Assembly (NCBI GenBank): GCA_902791025.1
Contig: CADATZ010000017.1
Coordinates: forward strand, 24,400 to 88,399
DNA length: 64,000 nt
Reading direction: 5' to 3'
DNA from: an uncultured Chloroflexota bacterium
Lineage (GTDB): Bacteria; Chloroflexota; Anaerolineae; Anaerolineales; Anaerolineaceae
Shown here: positions 53,325-60,817 of the stretch, piece after piece
Layout: each line of letters starts with the position of its first letter
Numbering within the stretch: position 1 is the first letter of the stretch
Notes under the pieces: generated by a model
What the model saw: only the letters and a program-made list of their open reading frames with translations
The model's database searches: none
Told to the model about the DNA's origin: nothing
Program-made: the position numbers and the translations under genes

Positions 53325-55352
53325 GGCAGGTTCCATGTCATCGCGGCCATGCTTGCAGATCGGGCACTGGTAATCCGCGGGCAGTTCCGGGCCGTCGAAT
53401 TCTTCAAAGTAACCGCAGATCTTGCAGATGAAGCCCTTCTTCTTCTCCACCTTCACCGCCGGGACATATTCAAAAGCGTCCTTGCCGTGCTTGCAGAGCG
53501 GGCAGACATAATCATCCGGCATCTCCGCACCCTCATAGAAATAACCGCAGATCGTGCAGCGCCAGCCTTCCTTCTGCTCGGTAACAGGAGCCTTCTTCGG
53601 CTTGATGTGCGCGTGATAGTAGGCATAGGTCGCGGAAGGCGCGTTGGAAAGGACCTTCGCTTCCGTCACATTGGCAATAAAGAGCGTGGACTTACCCAGG
53701 TCAACAAACTGGATCACCTCACAGCCAAAGACCGCGTTGGTATAGGTCGGGATATAGCGGATCCCATTTTCCAGCCGGTCATCATAAGCCACATCCGCGA
53801 ACTTGTCCACGTCCCGCCCGGACTGGAAACCGAAGTGCTGGAACAGGGAGAAAGGCGCGTCCTCCGTCAGCACGGAAACATTGAACTTCCCGGCAGCCTT
53901 GATCATGTCAGCGGTATGGTTCTTATTGATGACAGAGATGGTGACAGTCTTCGGGTCGCCATCCGCGGCCTGTCCGGCGGAGTTGATGATGCAGCCGTAA
54001 TCCTTGCCGTCCACCTGTGTGGTAACAATTTCGAGACCGTAGGTAAACTTGAAGAACGCGGTCGGGTCAACATTCGCGACAGCCTTGGTGACAAACGCGG
54101 CTTCCTTTGTGGCAGCCGGGGCGGTAACGGTTTCCTTCACATCATACAGATGCGGGTTGATATCCAGCGCGATGGCATCCGCCATGGCGTCCAGCTGATC
54201 CAGTGTAGCCGCCTTCGGGGAAGACTTGATGGTGATGGTATCGGCGATGAACTCGGTGCCCGGCAACTTGGAGAGCATATCCTTCATGATCTTGCCAGCC
54301 ATCGGACCCCAGGAGCCATTCTCCAGCAGAGCGACCTTGCGGTTCTTCAAGCTATGCGCAACGATATCGTTGAGCAGGTTCTCCATGGTGACAAATACAC
54401 CGGCATTGTAGGTTGTCGCCGCAAAGACCAGATGGCTGTTGCGGAATGCACTGGAGACGATATAACTTGCCGGGATCACGGAAGTGTCGAACATCTCCAC
54501 CGGGATTCCTCGGTCAACCAGCTTGCCTGCCAGGATGTTTGCCATGTTTTCTGTGTGACCATAGACAGAGGCATAAGCCAGACAGACACCCTTGACCTCC
54601 GGTGTATACGTAGACCAGAGATTATACTTTTCGAGGAAATCACCGAAGTGCTTGCGCCAGACAAACCCGTGCAGTGGGCAGACGTAATTGATTTCCAGCG
54701 CGGAAGCCTTCTTGAGAACCGCCTGCACCTGCGGACCGTACTTCCCGACGATATTGGTGTAATAACGGCGGGCTTCATCCAACCAGTCGTGCATGAAGTC
54801 CACTTCATCCGCGAAAATGTGTCCGTTCAGCGCACCGAAAGCGCCGAAGGCATCCGCGGAGAACAGGACCTTGTCGGTCAGGTCATAGGACATCATCACT
54901 TCCGGCCAGTGCACCATCGGCGCCATCACAAAGGTCAGGTTATGCTTTCCCGTGGAAAGGGTGTCGCCTTCCTTGACGATATGGAGTCTGTCACTCATGT
55001 CATAGTCAAAGTAATTGGCCAGCATGTCCTTGATCTTGGCGTTGCAGACGATGGTTGTTTCCGGATAGCGGTAGATCAGGTCTTCGATCGTGGCCGCATG
55101 ATCCGGTTCCATATGATGGATGACGAGATAGTCCAGTTTTCTGCCGTTCAACCCGTAAGCGACATTGTCAAAGAAGGTATGAGCAACGGCTTTGTCAACG
55201 GTATCAAAAAGGACCGTTTTTTCGTCAAGTAAAAGATAGGAATTATACGATACGCCGTTCGGGACTCCGTAGACACCTTCAAAACAGGTAAGTCTGCGAT
55301 CATCAGCTCCCACCCACAGCATATCGTTCAAAACTTGTTTTGTGCAATGCAT
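53316..55352 (-). CDS. Flavodiiron protein with flavin-reductase domain and two rubredoxin domains
   Basis: A 678-residue cytoplasmic O2/NO-reducing enzyme. The metallo-beta-lactamase-like diiron domain has HHMEPDH (residues 79-85), MVHWPE, SADAFG and PLHGFVW. A flavodoxin domain follows (about 250-395, YASVYGHTENMA). Residues about 425-575 are a flavin-reductase-like domain (LEIVTT, SVLTEDAPFSLFQHFGFQSGRD). Two rubredoxin-like domains end the protein: CTICGYFYEG with CPLCKHG, and CKICGYFEEF with CPICKHG. One protein thus carries most of an electron chain from NAD(P)H to oxygen. This suits oxygen detoxification in an anaerobe. Confidence 0.93.
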   Translation of the reverse strand: MHCTKQVLNDMLWVGADDRRLTCFEGVYGVPNGVSYNSYLLLDEKTVLFDTVDKAVAHTFFDNVAYGLNGRKLDYLVIHHMEPDHAATIEDLIYRYPETTIVCNAKIKDMLANYFDYDMSDRLHIVKEGDTLSTGKHNLTFVMAPMVHWPEVMMSYDLTDKVLFSADAFGAFGALNGHIFADEVDFMHDWLDEARRYYTNIVGKYGPQVQAVLKKASALEINYVCPLHGFVWRKHFGDFLEKYNLWSTYTPEVKGVCLAYASVYGHTENMANILAGKLVDRGIPVEMFDTSVIPASYIVSSAFRNSHLVFAATTYNAGVFVTMENLLNDIVAHSLKNRKVALLENGSWGPMAGKIMKDMLSKLPGTEFIADTITIKSSPKAATLDQLDAMADAIALDINPHLYDVKETVTAPAATKEAAFVTKAVANVDPTAFFKFTYGLEIVTTQVDGKDYGCIINSAGQAADGDPKTVTISVINKNHTADMIKAAGKFNVSVLTEDAPFSLFQHFGFQSGRDVDKFADVAYDDRLENGIRYIPTYTNAVFGCEVIQFVDLGKSTLFIANVTEAKVLSNAPSATYAYYHAHIKPKKAPVTEQKEGWRCTICGYFYEGAEMPDDYVCPLCKHGKDAFEYVPAVKVEKKKGFICKICGYFEEFDGPELPADYQCPICKHGRDDMEPAEQ

Positions 55353-55585
55353 AGTAAAAACCTCCGTTTTAATCTATTAAGGTAATCATAACACAAGTAA
55401 AACCCTTTTTCAAGATGGATTAAAAGAGACACGGGGACAGATTTAATGAAACACGGGCACAGGTTTCCTGTCTCATTCTTCTTTGACGCCGCTCTTATTT
55501 TTCCGGTTTTCACAGATATTGCAGGCTTTCAGAAAAGTTAATAATATCTATCATTCATGTTATAATTTAAATTGTGAATATATCT

Positions 55586-55775
55586 ATGGGAAAAATTTTA
55601 TCCAGCCACCGATTTTCGTTTATATTCCTGACATGTATGTTTGTCATTGGTTTACTATTTTTTCCCAGGCATAAGTTTTCTTTATCCTCATGCACATGGA
55701 TATGATTCAGCCTTTGTTCGGTTAATGGAAAACTCATTAAAGAGTAACCACTCAGAACTTGAGAAACTCAAATGA
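55586..55775 (+). pseudogene. Decayed N-terminal fragment of a GT-C membrane protein gene
   Basis: An open frame from 55586 (MGKILSSHRFSFIF...) encodes a hydrophobic helix, then one shift into another frame gives FLYPHAHGYDSAFVRLMENSL and a stop at 55773. This matches the first helix and the PNNYGxDSAxxRF segment of the GT-C proteins at 42591 and 55878. The rest of the gene is missing. The surrounding 525-base gap (55353-55877) also has a diverged element end (CGTTCTGAATA near 55831); nothing else is visible. Confidence 0.6.
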
Positions 55776-55796
55776 AGACAGACTCACTTGTATCTG

Positions 55797-55841
55797 CTTC
55801 TCAACAAGAGGCACCGATTCCAAAGTAATGCGTTCTGAATA
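55797..55841. repeat. Remnant right end of the palindromic element family
   Basis: AACAAGAGGCACC resembles the right arm (ACAAGCGTGCC) and CGTTCTGAATA matches the conserved right end. The left half is not recognisable. Confidence 0.4.
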
Positions 55842-55877
55842 AATACTTTAAAGAAATTGATAAATAATGGATGAAAA

Positions 55878-57353
55878 ATGTTCATAAACAAATTTTTATC
55901 ACGTTTGAAAGATAAAGCTTCTTTATTTATTTTTCTCAGCATTCTATTGCTTTTTGTTTCAATTTTTCTTTTTTACTTTTCCACTACAACAAGCCCACAT
56001 CACCCGAATAATTACGGATTTGATTCTGCTTATTATCGATTCATTGGGGCATCCATGCTAAAGGGTAAAGTTCCCTATAAAGATATATGGGATAATAAAG
56101 GACCTATTCTTTATTTTATTGAAGCAATCGGCGCTTTGCATGGAACCAGAAACGAAAAGATCTCAGTAATTTTTTTGCTCCAGATTTTCTCGTTATTTGT
56201 TTCCTCATGTATTATGTTTGCTGCTAACAGGGAAATCCACAAAACAAAAATTCATGATTTTTATTTTTTATTCTGTGAAATATGCGCGATAGCAATTCTT
56301 GGGGAATATCTAACTGAAGGAAATTTGACAGAAGAATGGTCAATTTCTTTTATCAGCCTCAGTTTATTCCTTTTTCTCAAATATTCTTTAACCAATAATA
56401 CCAGTCCTCTTCACCCAAAATCTTATGCGTTTATTCATGGGATAACTCTTGCATCACTGGCATTGATTCGGATCAATAACGCGGTTTCCATTTTTGCAGG
56501 AATAGCTGTAATTATTATTTATCTTATGATAAAAAAACAATGGAAAAATCTTATTGAAAATATTATTTTTGGAATACTCGGTGCATCTCTTGTTATCATA
56601 CCCGTGTTTCTTTTTTATCTGCAAAAACACGCATTAGGAGATATGCTGTATGCTGTATTTATATACAACTTAAATTATACATCTCAAAAAACACATATTC
56701 CCATAACAGGGTTGAATTTCTTTTTGATTCGCTATTCTCCACTGTTTCTCTTACTTTTATTAATCATTTTCCATATTATAAGAACACGAAAATGGCGGGT
56801 GTTGGATATCATTTCACTCACTATTGTCATATCGAACATAATCTTATTATACAGAATCAATATCTATACCCATTATTTTATTATCGTCGTACCTGTTTTT
56901 CTTTTCGTTCTGATAATTTACACAAACATCAAATATATCCCGGAATTTTTATGCACAATATTATTACTATCATTCTTCCTGAACAGGGATATCAAGATGT
57001 TTCAATATCTGCGAAATGTGAAGCATGAAAATTATTTTGCAACGGTAACATCCTATCTTCCTAAGACAGAAAGAGATTCTGTGATAGCAATCGAAGTAAT
57101 GCCCGGGATTTACCTGAACACAGGTCTTACCCCTATTTCCCGATTCGCCGCCTATCAGCATGATTATTTAAAGTACGGGAATGGATTCGAAGAAGAATTT
57201 ATTTCAGATCTCAAAACAAAAAAACCAAAATGGATCATTGCAAGCCCATCCACAGATAGTTTGCCATCATACGTAGTTGAACTGCTAAATACAGATTATG
57301 AACATAAATTCAGTGATGGCGCCTGTACCTACAACAGATTAAAAGAACCATAA
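55878..57353 (+). CDS. GT-C-type polytopic membrane protein (AT-rich paralogue)
   Basis: A 491-residue protein with about ten helices, homologous over its length to the gene at 42591: PNNYGFDSAYYRFIG, then KDIWDNKGPILYFIEAIG, and a soluble tail with DLKTKKPKWIIAS. It is strikingly more AT-rich than both that paralogue and the following genes, suggesting recent transfer. It lies after a truncated copy of the same gene family. Likely a lipid-linked-sugar transferase; substrate unknown. No good ribosome site is seen, only GGATG close to the ATG. Confidence 0.75.
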   Translation: MFINKFLSRLKDKASLFIFLSILLLFVSIFLFYFSTTTSPHHPNNYGFDSAYYRFIGASMLKGKVPYKDIWDNKGPILYFIEAIGALHGTRNEKISVIFLLQIFSLFVSSCIMFAANREIHKTKIHDFYFLFCEICAIAILGEYLTEGNLTEEWSISFISLSLFLFLKYSLTNNTSPLHPKSYAFIHGITLASLALIRINNAVSIFAGIAVIIIYLMIKKQWKNLIENIIFGILGASLVIIPVFLFYLQKHALGDMLYAVFIYNLNYTSQKTHIPITGLNFFLIRYSPLFLLLLLIIFHIIRTRKWRVLDIISLTIVISNIILLYRINIYTHYFIIVVPVFLFVLIIYTNIKYIPEFLCTILLLSFFLNRDIKMFQYLRNVKHENYFATVTSYLPKTERDSVIAIEVMPGIYLNTGLTPISRFAAYQHDYLKYGNGFEEEFISDLKTKKPKWIIASPSTDSLPSYVVELLNTDYEHKFSDGACTYNRLKEP

Positions 57354-57374
57354 TAATGATAATATTAATGTATA

Positions 57375-57468
57375 TATTCAGGGCGAAGCACTTGGGGACT
57401 GGCATCTTGTGCGGCGCAGCCCGAACAAGCGTGCCTGTCCCCATGTGCGTCGCTGCGGGTTCTGAACA
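57375..57468. mobile_element. 94-bp nested-palindrome element C (candidate MITE)
   Basis: Termini TATTCAG and CTGAACA, exactly 94 bp. Its centre reads CTTGTGCGGCGCAGCCCGAACAAG within TTGGGGACTGGCA/TGCCTGTCCCCATGTGC. It sits between the AT-rich GT-C gene and the GC-rich cassette. Confidence 0.65.
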
Positions 57469-57572
57469 GTTACACATTAATAAAAATACTGCTGAATATA
57501 TGGTATTTGAGGAAGAGCTGAATGAACATTATGAAACAATATCAATATAAAAGAGTCAGGTAAGGTAACAAA

Positions 57573-58613
57573 ATGGAACGAATACGCGTGATGGTTACGG
57601 GCGTCGGCGGGGGCGGGAACGGCGAACAGCTGGTAAAAGCCCTGAAGATGTCCGATCAAAATTATTATCTGATCGGGGCGGATATCACCCCGGTCTCCAA
57701 GGGCCTTTTCCTGGTGGACCAAAAACAGATCCTCCCGCCGGCCTCAGACCCGAACTACATCGAAGCTCTGCTCAAAGTCTGCAAAGAACAGGGCGTACAG
57801 GCACTCTTCACCGGCTCCGAGCCGGAACTGAAAAAGATCAGCGCGATACAGGACGAGGTACGTTCTGCCGGTGTCTTTTTGCCGATGAACACCAAAGAGG
57901 TCATCGACACCTGTATGGACAAATCCAAAACCATGGCCTGGCTGGATGCGCACGGCTTTGCGCACCCGGCCTCCCTCACCATCCGGGAACAGGCGGACCT
58001 GGAAAAGATCACCAAATTCCCGGTCGTGCTCAAGCCCTCCATCGGGGGCGGCGGCTCTGCCAACGCTTATATCGCACAGGATGCGGAGGAGCTGCGGCTC
58101 TTCGGCACCTGGATGCTGCACATTTATGAGGAATTCATCGTGCAGGAATATGTGGGTAACGCGGACTGCGAATACACCGTCGGGGTGCTCTGCGACATGG
58201 AAGGCAGCCTGATCAACTCCATCGCGGTGAAGAAAAACATCATGACCGCCCTTTCCAACCGTCTGAAGATCCGCTCCCGCTACACCGGCGAGATGCTGGT
58301 GATCTCCAACGGCATTTCGCAGGGACAGATCGGGCGCTTCCCGGAAGTCACCTCCCAATGTGAAGAAATCGCGGTACAGCTCGGCTGCCGCAGCGCGATC
58401 AATATTCAGCTGCGCTTCGTGGATGGCAAGTGTTACGTCTTTGAGATCAACCCGCGCTACTCCGGCACATCCTCCTTCCGCGCCATGGTGGGCTACAACG
58501 AGCCGGACATCATGATCCGCAAATACCTGCTCGGCGAGCACATCGAACCGCACTTCCCCTACAAAGAGGGCTATATCATGCGCGGCCTCGACGAGACGTT
58601 TATGGAGGGATAG
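57573..58613 (+). CDS. ATP-grasp ligase of a putative surface-glycan cassette
   Basis: A 346-residue ATP-grasp protein related to carbamoyl-phosphate-synthase large-chain-like ligases. A Rossmann-like N-domain (VMVTGVGGGGNGEQLVKAL) is followed by the ATP-binding lysine (FPVVLKPSIGGGG), IVQEYV, and the metal-binding FEINPRYSGTSS. Such enzymes activate a carboxylate and join it to an amine. The following genes encode a deacetylase-like protein and an LpxD-like transferase, so it may act on an amino-sugar. AAGG precedes the ATG by about 9 bases. The stop codon lies within the first heptamer of array H6. Confidence 0.85.
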   Translation: MERIRVMVTGVGGGGNGEQLVKALKMSDQNYYLIGADITPVSKGLFLVDQKQILPPASDPNYIEALLKVCKEQGVQALFTGSEPELKKISAIQDEVRSAGVFLPMNTKEVIDTCMDKSKTMAWLDAHGFAHPASLTIREQADLEKITKFPVVLKPSIGGGGSANAYIAQDAEELRLFGTWMLHIYEEFIVQEYVGNADCEYTVGVLCDMEGSLINSIAVKKNIMTALSNRLKIRSRYTGEMLVISNGISQGQIGRFPEVTSQCEEIAVQLGCRSAINIQLRFVDGKCYVFEINPRYSGTSSFRAMVGYNEPDIMIRKYLLGEHIEPHFPYKEGYIMRGLDETFMEG

Positions 58614-58745
58614 GAGCCAGGAGCCAGGGGTCAGGATTCAGGTGCCAGATAGGGGATAGGAGATAGGAGTCAGGGACTGTTGCCGTAAGGCGACTGTCCC
58701 GCATTGTCCCTATCCCCTAACCCCCACCCCTACCCCTGCCCAAAG
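58611..58745. repeat. Heptamer array H6 with central hairpin
   Basis: TAGGAGC, CAGGAGC, CAGGGGT, CAGGATT, then GATAGGG-type units lead to a hairpin (GGGACTGTTGCC, GTAA, GGCGACTGTCCC). CCCTATC/CCCCTAA/CCCCTAC-like units follow up to the next gene. The G-rich and C-rich halves are partly complementary. Confidence 0.8.
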
Positions 58746-58752
58746 AGAAACT

Positions 58753-59469
58753 ATGGAAAATACCGCTTACATCACTATGGATATGGACTGGGCGAATGAC
58801 GGGGTACTGCGCGACACCATCGCACTGGTGGAGCAGCTCAACATCCCGGTCTGCTTTTTCGTCACCAACGACACACCGATGCTCGAAACACTGCGGAACC
58901 ATCCGCTTTTCACCCTCGGCATCCATCCGAACTTCCTCCCGCAGATGAACGGGCAGAGCTCTAAAACCTACCGGGACACCCTCACGGAAATGCAAGAACT
59001 GGTCCCGGAGGCAAAGATCATCCGCTGCCACGCGCTCGTGGACGCCACCCCGATCCTCGTGGCGGCGAAGGAACTGGGCTTTTACGCGGACATGAACCTC
59101 TTCATCCCCGCATCCTCCGGCATCACACTGCACCCCTTTTACCACTTCACCGGGCTCAAGCGGCTCCCCTTTTTCTACGAGGACGACGCCTGGACCGCTG
59201 AACCGGACGCCTTTGGACCGGAGAAGCATCTGACCGCCCTTGACGGAGCGCTGCGCATCTTCAACTTCCACCCCATTCACCTCTATCTGAACACGGAAGA
59301 TATGGAGCGCTACAACCGCGCCAAACCATACTATCACGAATTTGAGAAACTCGCCTCCTTTGTCAATCACGGCGGAGAGATGGGGTCCAGGGACTTCCTG
59401 ACCGCGCTGGTGAAAGCGGCGGAAAACAAGAACATCCGTTTCGGAAAGGTCTCGGAAATATGGAAATGA
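58753..59469 (+). CDS. WbmS-like polysaccharide deacetylase-fold protein
   Basis: A 238-residue soluble protein. It opens with YITMDMDWANDGVLRDT, a D-x-D metal/catalytic start like polysaccharide deacetylases, then LGIHPNFLP and IRCHAL supply histidines, and FNFHPIHLYLN is near the end. It resembles the WbmS group found in O-antigen clusters. Deacetylation of an N-acetylated sugar is plausible but not shown. It overlaps the next gene by ten bases, so the two are coupled. Upstream is the heptamer array, with only a weak ribosome site (AGAG). Confidence 0.78.
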   Translation: MENTAYITMDMDWANDGVLRDTIALVEQLNIPVCFFVTNDTPMLETLRNHPLFTLGIHPNFLPQMNGQSSKTYRDTLTEMQELVPEAKIIRCHALVDATPILVAAKELGFYADMNLFIPASSGITLHPFYHFTGLKRLPFFYEDDAWTAEPDAFGPEKHLTALDGALRIFNFHPIHLYLNTEDMERYNRAKPYYHEFEKLASFVNHGGEMGSRDFLTALVKAAENKNIRFGKVSEIWK

Positions 59470-60386
59470 TCCGCTTATCGGAAGTCTGCCTGCCTGCGTG
59501 GCAGCTGCTGCGTGAAGGAGAATTCGTGAGTCTCGGGCTTTGCACCGCAAAGGCGGGGATCCCGCTGCTGACCTTCTGCGGCAGCGCGAAATTTCTGCGC
59601 ATGGCGCTGAAAAATCCGGACATCAGCTGCCTGATGATCCCGCCGGAACTGGCGGAAAAGGCACTCAATGACGCTCCGGATAAAGGCATCTGCGCTGTTC
59701 CGAACCTCCGCGTTGATTTCTTCGAGCTGCACAACCGACTCTGCGGTCCCGAATGGGCAGCCCATTACGTCGGCACAGATCAGCCGACACAAATCGATCC
59801 TACGGCAAAGATCGACCCTCGTGCCATCATTGACAGCAAGAACGTCACCATCGGCGCGAACACCGTCATCGAACCCGGCGTGATCATTTACGGCTGCACC
59901 TCCATCGGCGCGGACTGCATCATCCGCTCCGGCACCGTTCTCGGCGGCAGCGGACTGGAATTTATCCGCATGGACACCGAAGGCATGCTCGGTGTGGAAC
60001 ACCGCGGCAGCCTCGTCATCGCCGACCGCGTGGAGATCCAATACAACTGTAATGTCTCCCGCTCGCTTTTCCCCTGGCACAAGACTCTTATCGGAGAGGA
60101 CACAAAGATCGAAAGCCTGGTGCACATCGCGCACGGCTCACACATCGGCAAACGGGGACTGATCGCCGCCTCTGCCTGTATCTGCGGCTCCGCGGAAATC
60201 GGAGATGACGTCTGGGTAGGTCCCAATGCGACCGTCTCCAGCGAGGTGAAGGTCGGGAACGGCGCCCGGGTCACCCTCGGCGCTGTGGCGGCAGCGGATG
60301 TTCCCGCGGGAACCACGGTCACCGGCAACTTCGCCATCCCCCATGAGCTTTTCATGGCGGATCATTTAAACAAATTACGAAATTAA
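59460..60386 (+). CDS. LpxD-like left-handed beta-helix N-acyltransferase
   Basis: A 308-residue transferase. The first 100 residues form an N-terminal domain like the uridine-binding part of LpxD. The rest is a hexapeptide-repeat beta helix (IDPTAKIDPRAIIDSKNVTIG and later IGDDVWVGPNATVS) with a histidine-containing segment LVHIAHGSHIGK matching the catalytic region. It would N-acylate an amino-sugar nucleotide. Together with the deacetylase-like gene it suggests replacement of an N-acetyl group by another acyl group. Full lipid A genes are not seen here, so an LPS role is doubtful. Confidence 0.82.
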   Translation: MEMIRLSEVCLPAWQLLREGEFVSLGLCTAKAGIPLLTFCGSAKFLRMALKNPDISCLMIPPELAEKALNDAPDKGICAVPNLRVDFFELHNRLCGPEWAAHYVGTDQPTQIDPTAKIDPRAIIDSKNVTIGANTVIEPGVIIYGCTSIGADCIIRSGTVLGGSGLEFIRMDTEGMLGVEHRGSLVIADRVEIQYNCNVSRSLFPWHKTLIGEDTKIESLVHIAHGSHIGKRGLIAASACICGSAEIGDDVWVGPNATVSSEVKVGNGARVTLGAVAAADVPAGTTVTGNFAIPHELFMADHLNKLRN

Positions 60387-60395
60387 CAAGCACCG

Positions 60396-60540
60396 GGCCA
60401 TTTACCTGCCTCACAGCCCGGAGCACATGGGGTCTGGCATCTTGTGCGGCGCAGCCCGCACAAGCGTGCCTGTCCCCATGTGCGTCGCCTTATCTCGCGA
60501 AGCCCGCACAAGTTGCCAGCCCCCAAGTGCTCCGGACCTT
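60396..60540. repeat. Palindromic element with inverted extra arm
   Basis: GAGCACATGGGGTCTGGCA, CTTGTGCGG, CCGCACAAG and TGCCTGTCCCCATGTGC form a full palindrome (60421-60485). A further inverted left arm (GCACAAGTTGCCAGCC...GTGCTCCGG) follows. CCGGGCCATTT upstream is shared with the element at 63264. It occupies the first half of the 431-base gap 60387-60817. Confidence 0.65.
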
Positions 60541-60582
60541 CACGTCCGTCCCCGCCGCCTTGCGAAAGGATAATAACCAATA

Positions 60583-60729
60583 ATAGAAAAATACATCGTT
60601 TACGGTCTTTTTCTGCTCCTTCTCATCGCCGCCGCATATGCCGGGGCAAAAGGAATGCTGAAGGGCGATATCGACCGGGAAAACAAATGGGCGGAATACG
60701 AACACCGCAGCCGAAAAACCAAACGATAA
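60583..60729 (+). CDS. Putative small membrane protein starting at ATA
   Basis: A 48-codon frame starting ATA-GAA-AAA-TAC, about 12 bases after AAAGGA. It encodes one hydrophobic helix (YIVYGLFLLLLIAAAYAGA) followed by a charged tail ending RKTKR. The frame has no ATG, GTG or TTG before the helix, so initiation would need the rare AUA codon, or an ATG was lost. The helix and charged-tail design look protein-like, but the function is unknown and it may not be expressed. Confidence 0.4.
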   Translation: MEKYIVYGLFLLLLIAAAYAGAKGMLKGDIDRENKWAEYEHRSRKTKR

Positions 60730-60817
60730 AGGAATAAAACAACGACACCCGATGCCGTATCTTTCTACAGAAAACGTGTATAATTAGTTTATCACATTAA
60801 AAATACGGCAGGGAAAC

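Noticed and set aside
53349..55232. 627-residue open frame opposite the flavodiiron gene
   Set aside because: It mirrors a strong coding gene with all catalytic motifs; the antisense frame has no family motif or ribosome site.
55430..55490. GGGACAGATTTAATG-type near-repeat
   Set aside because: Two similar stretches are present but too short and diverged to define an element or a hairpin.
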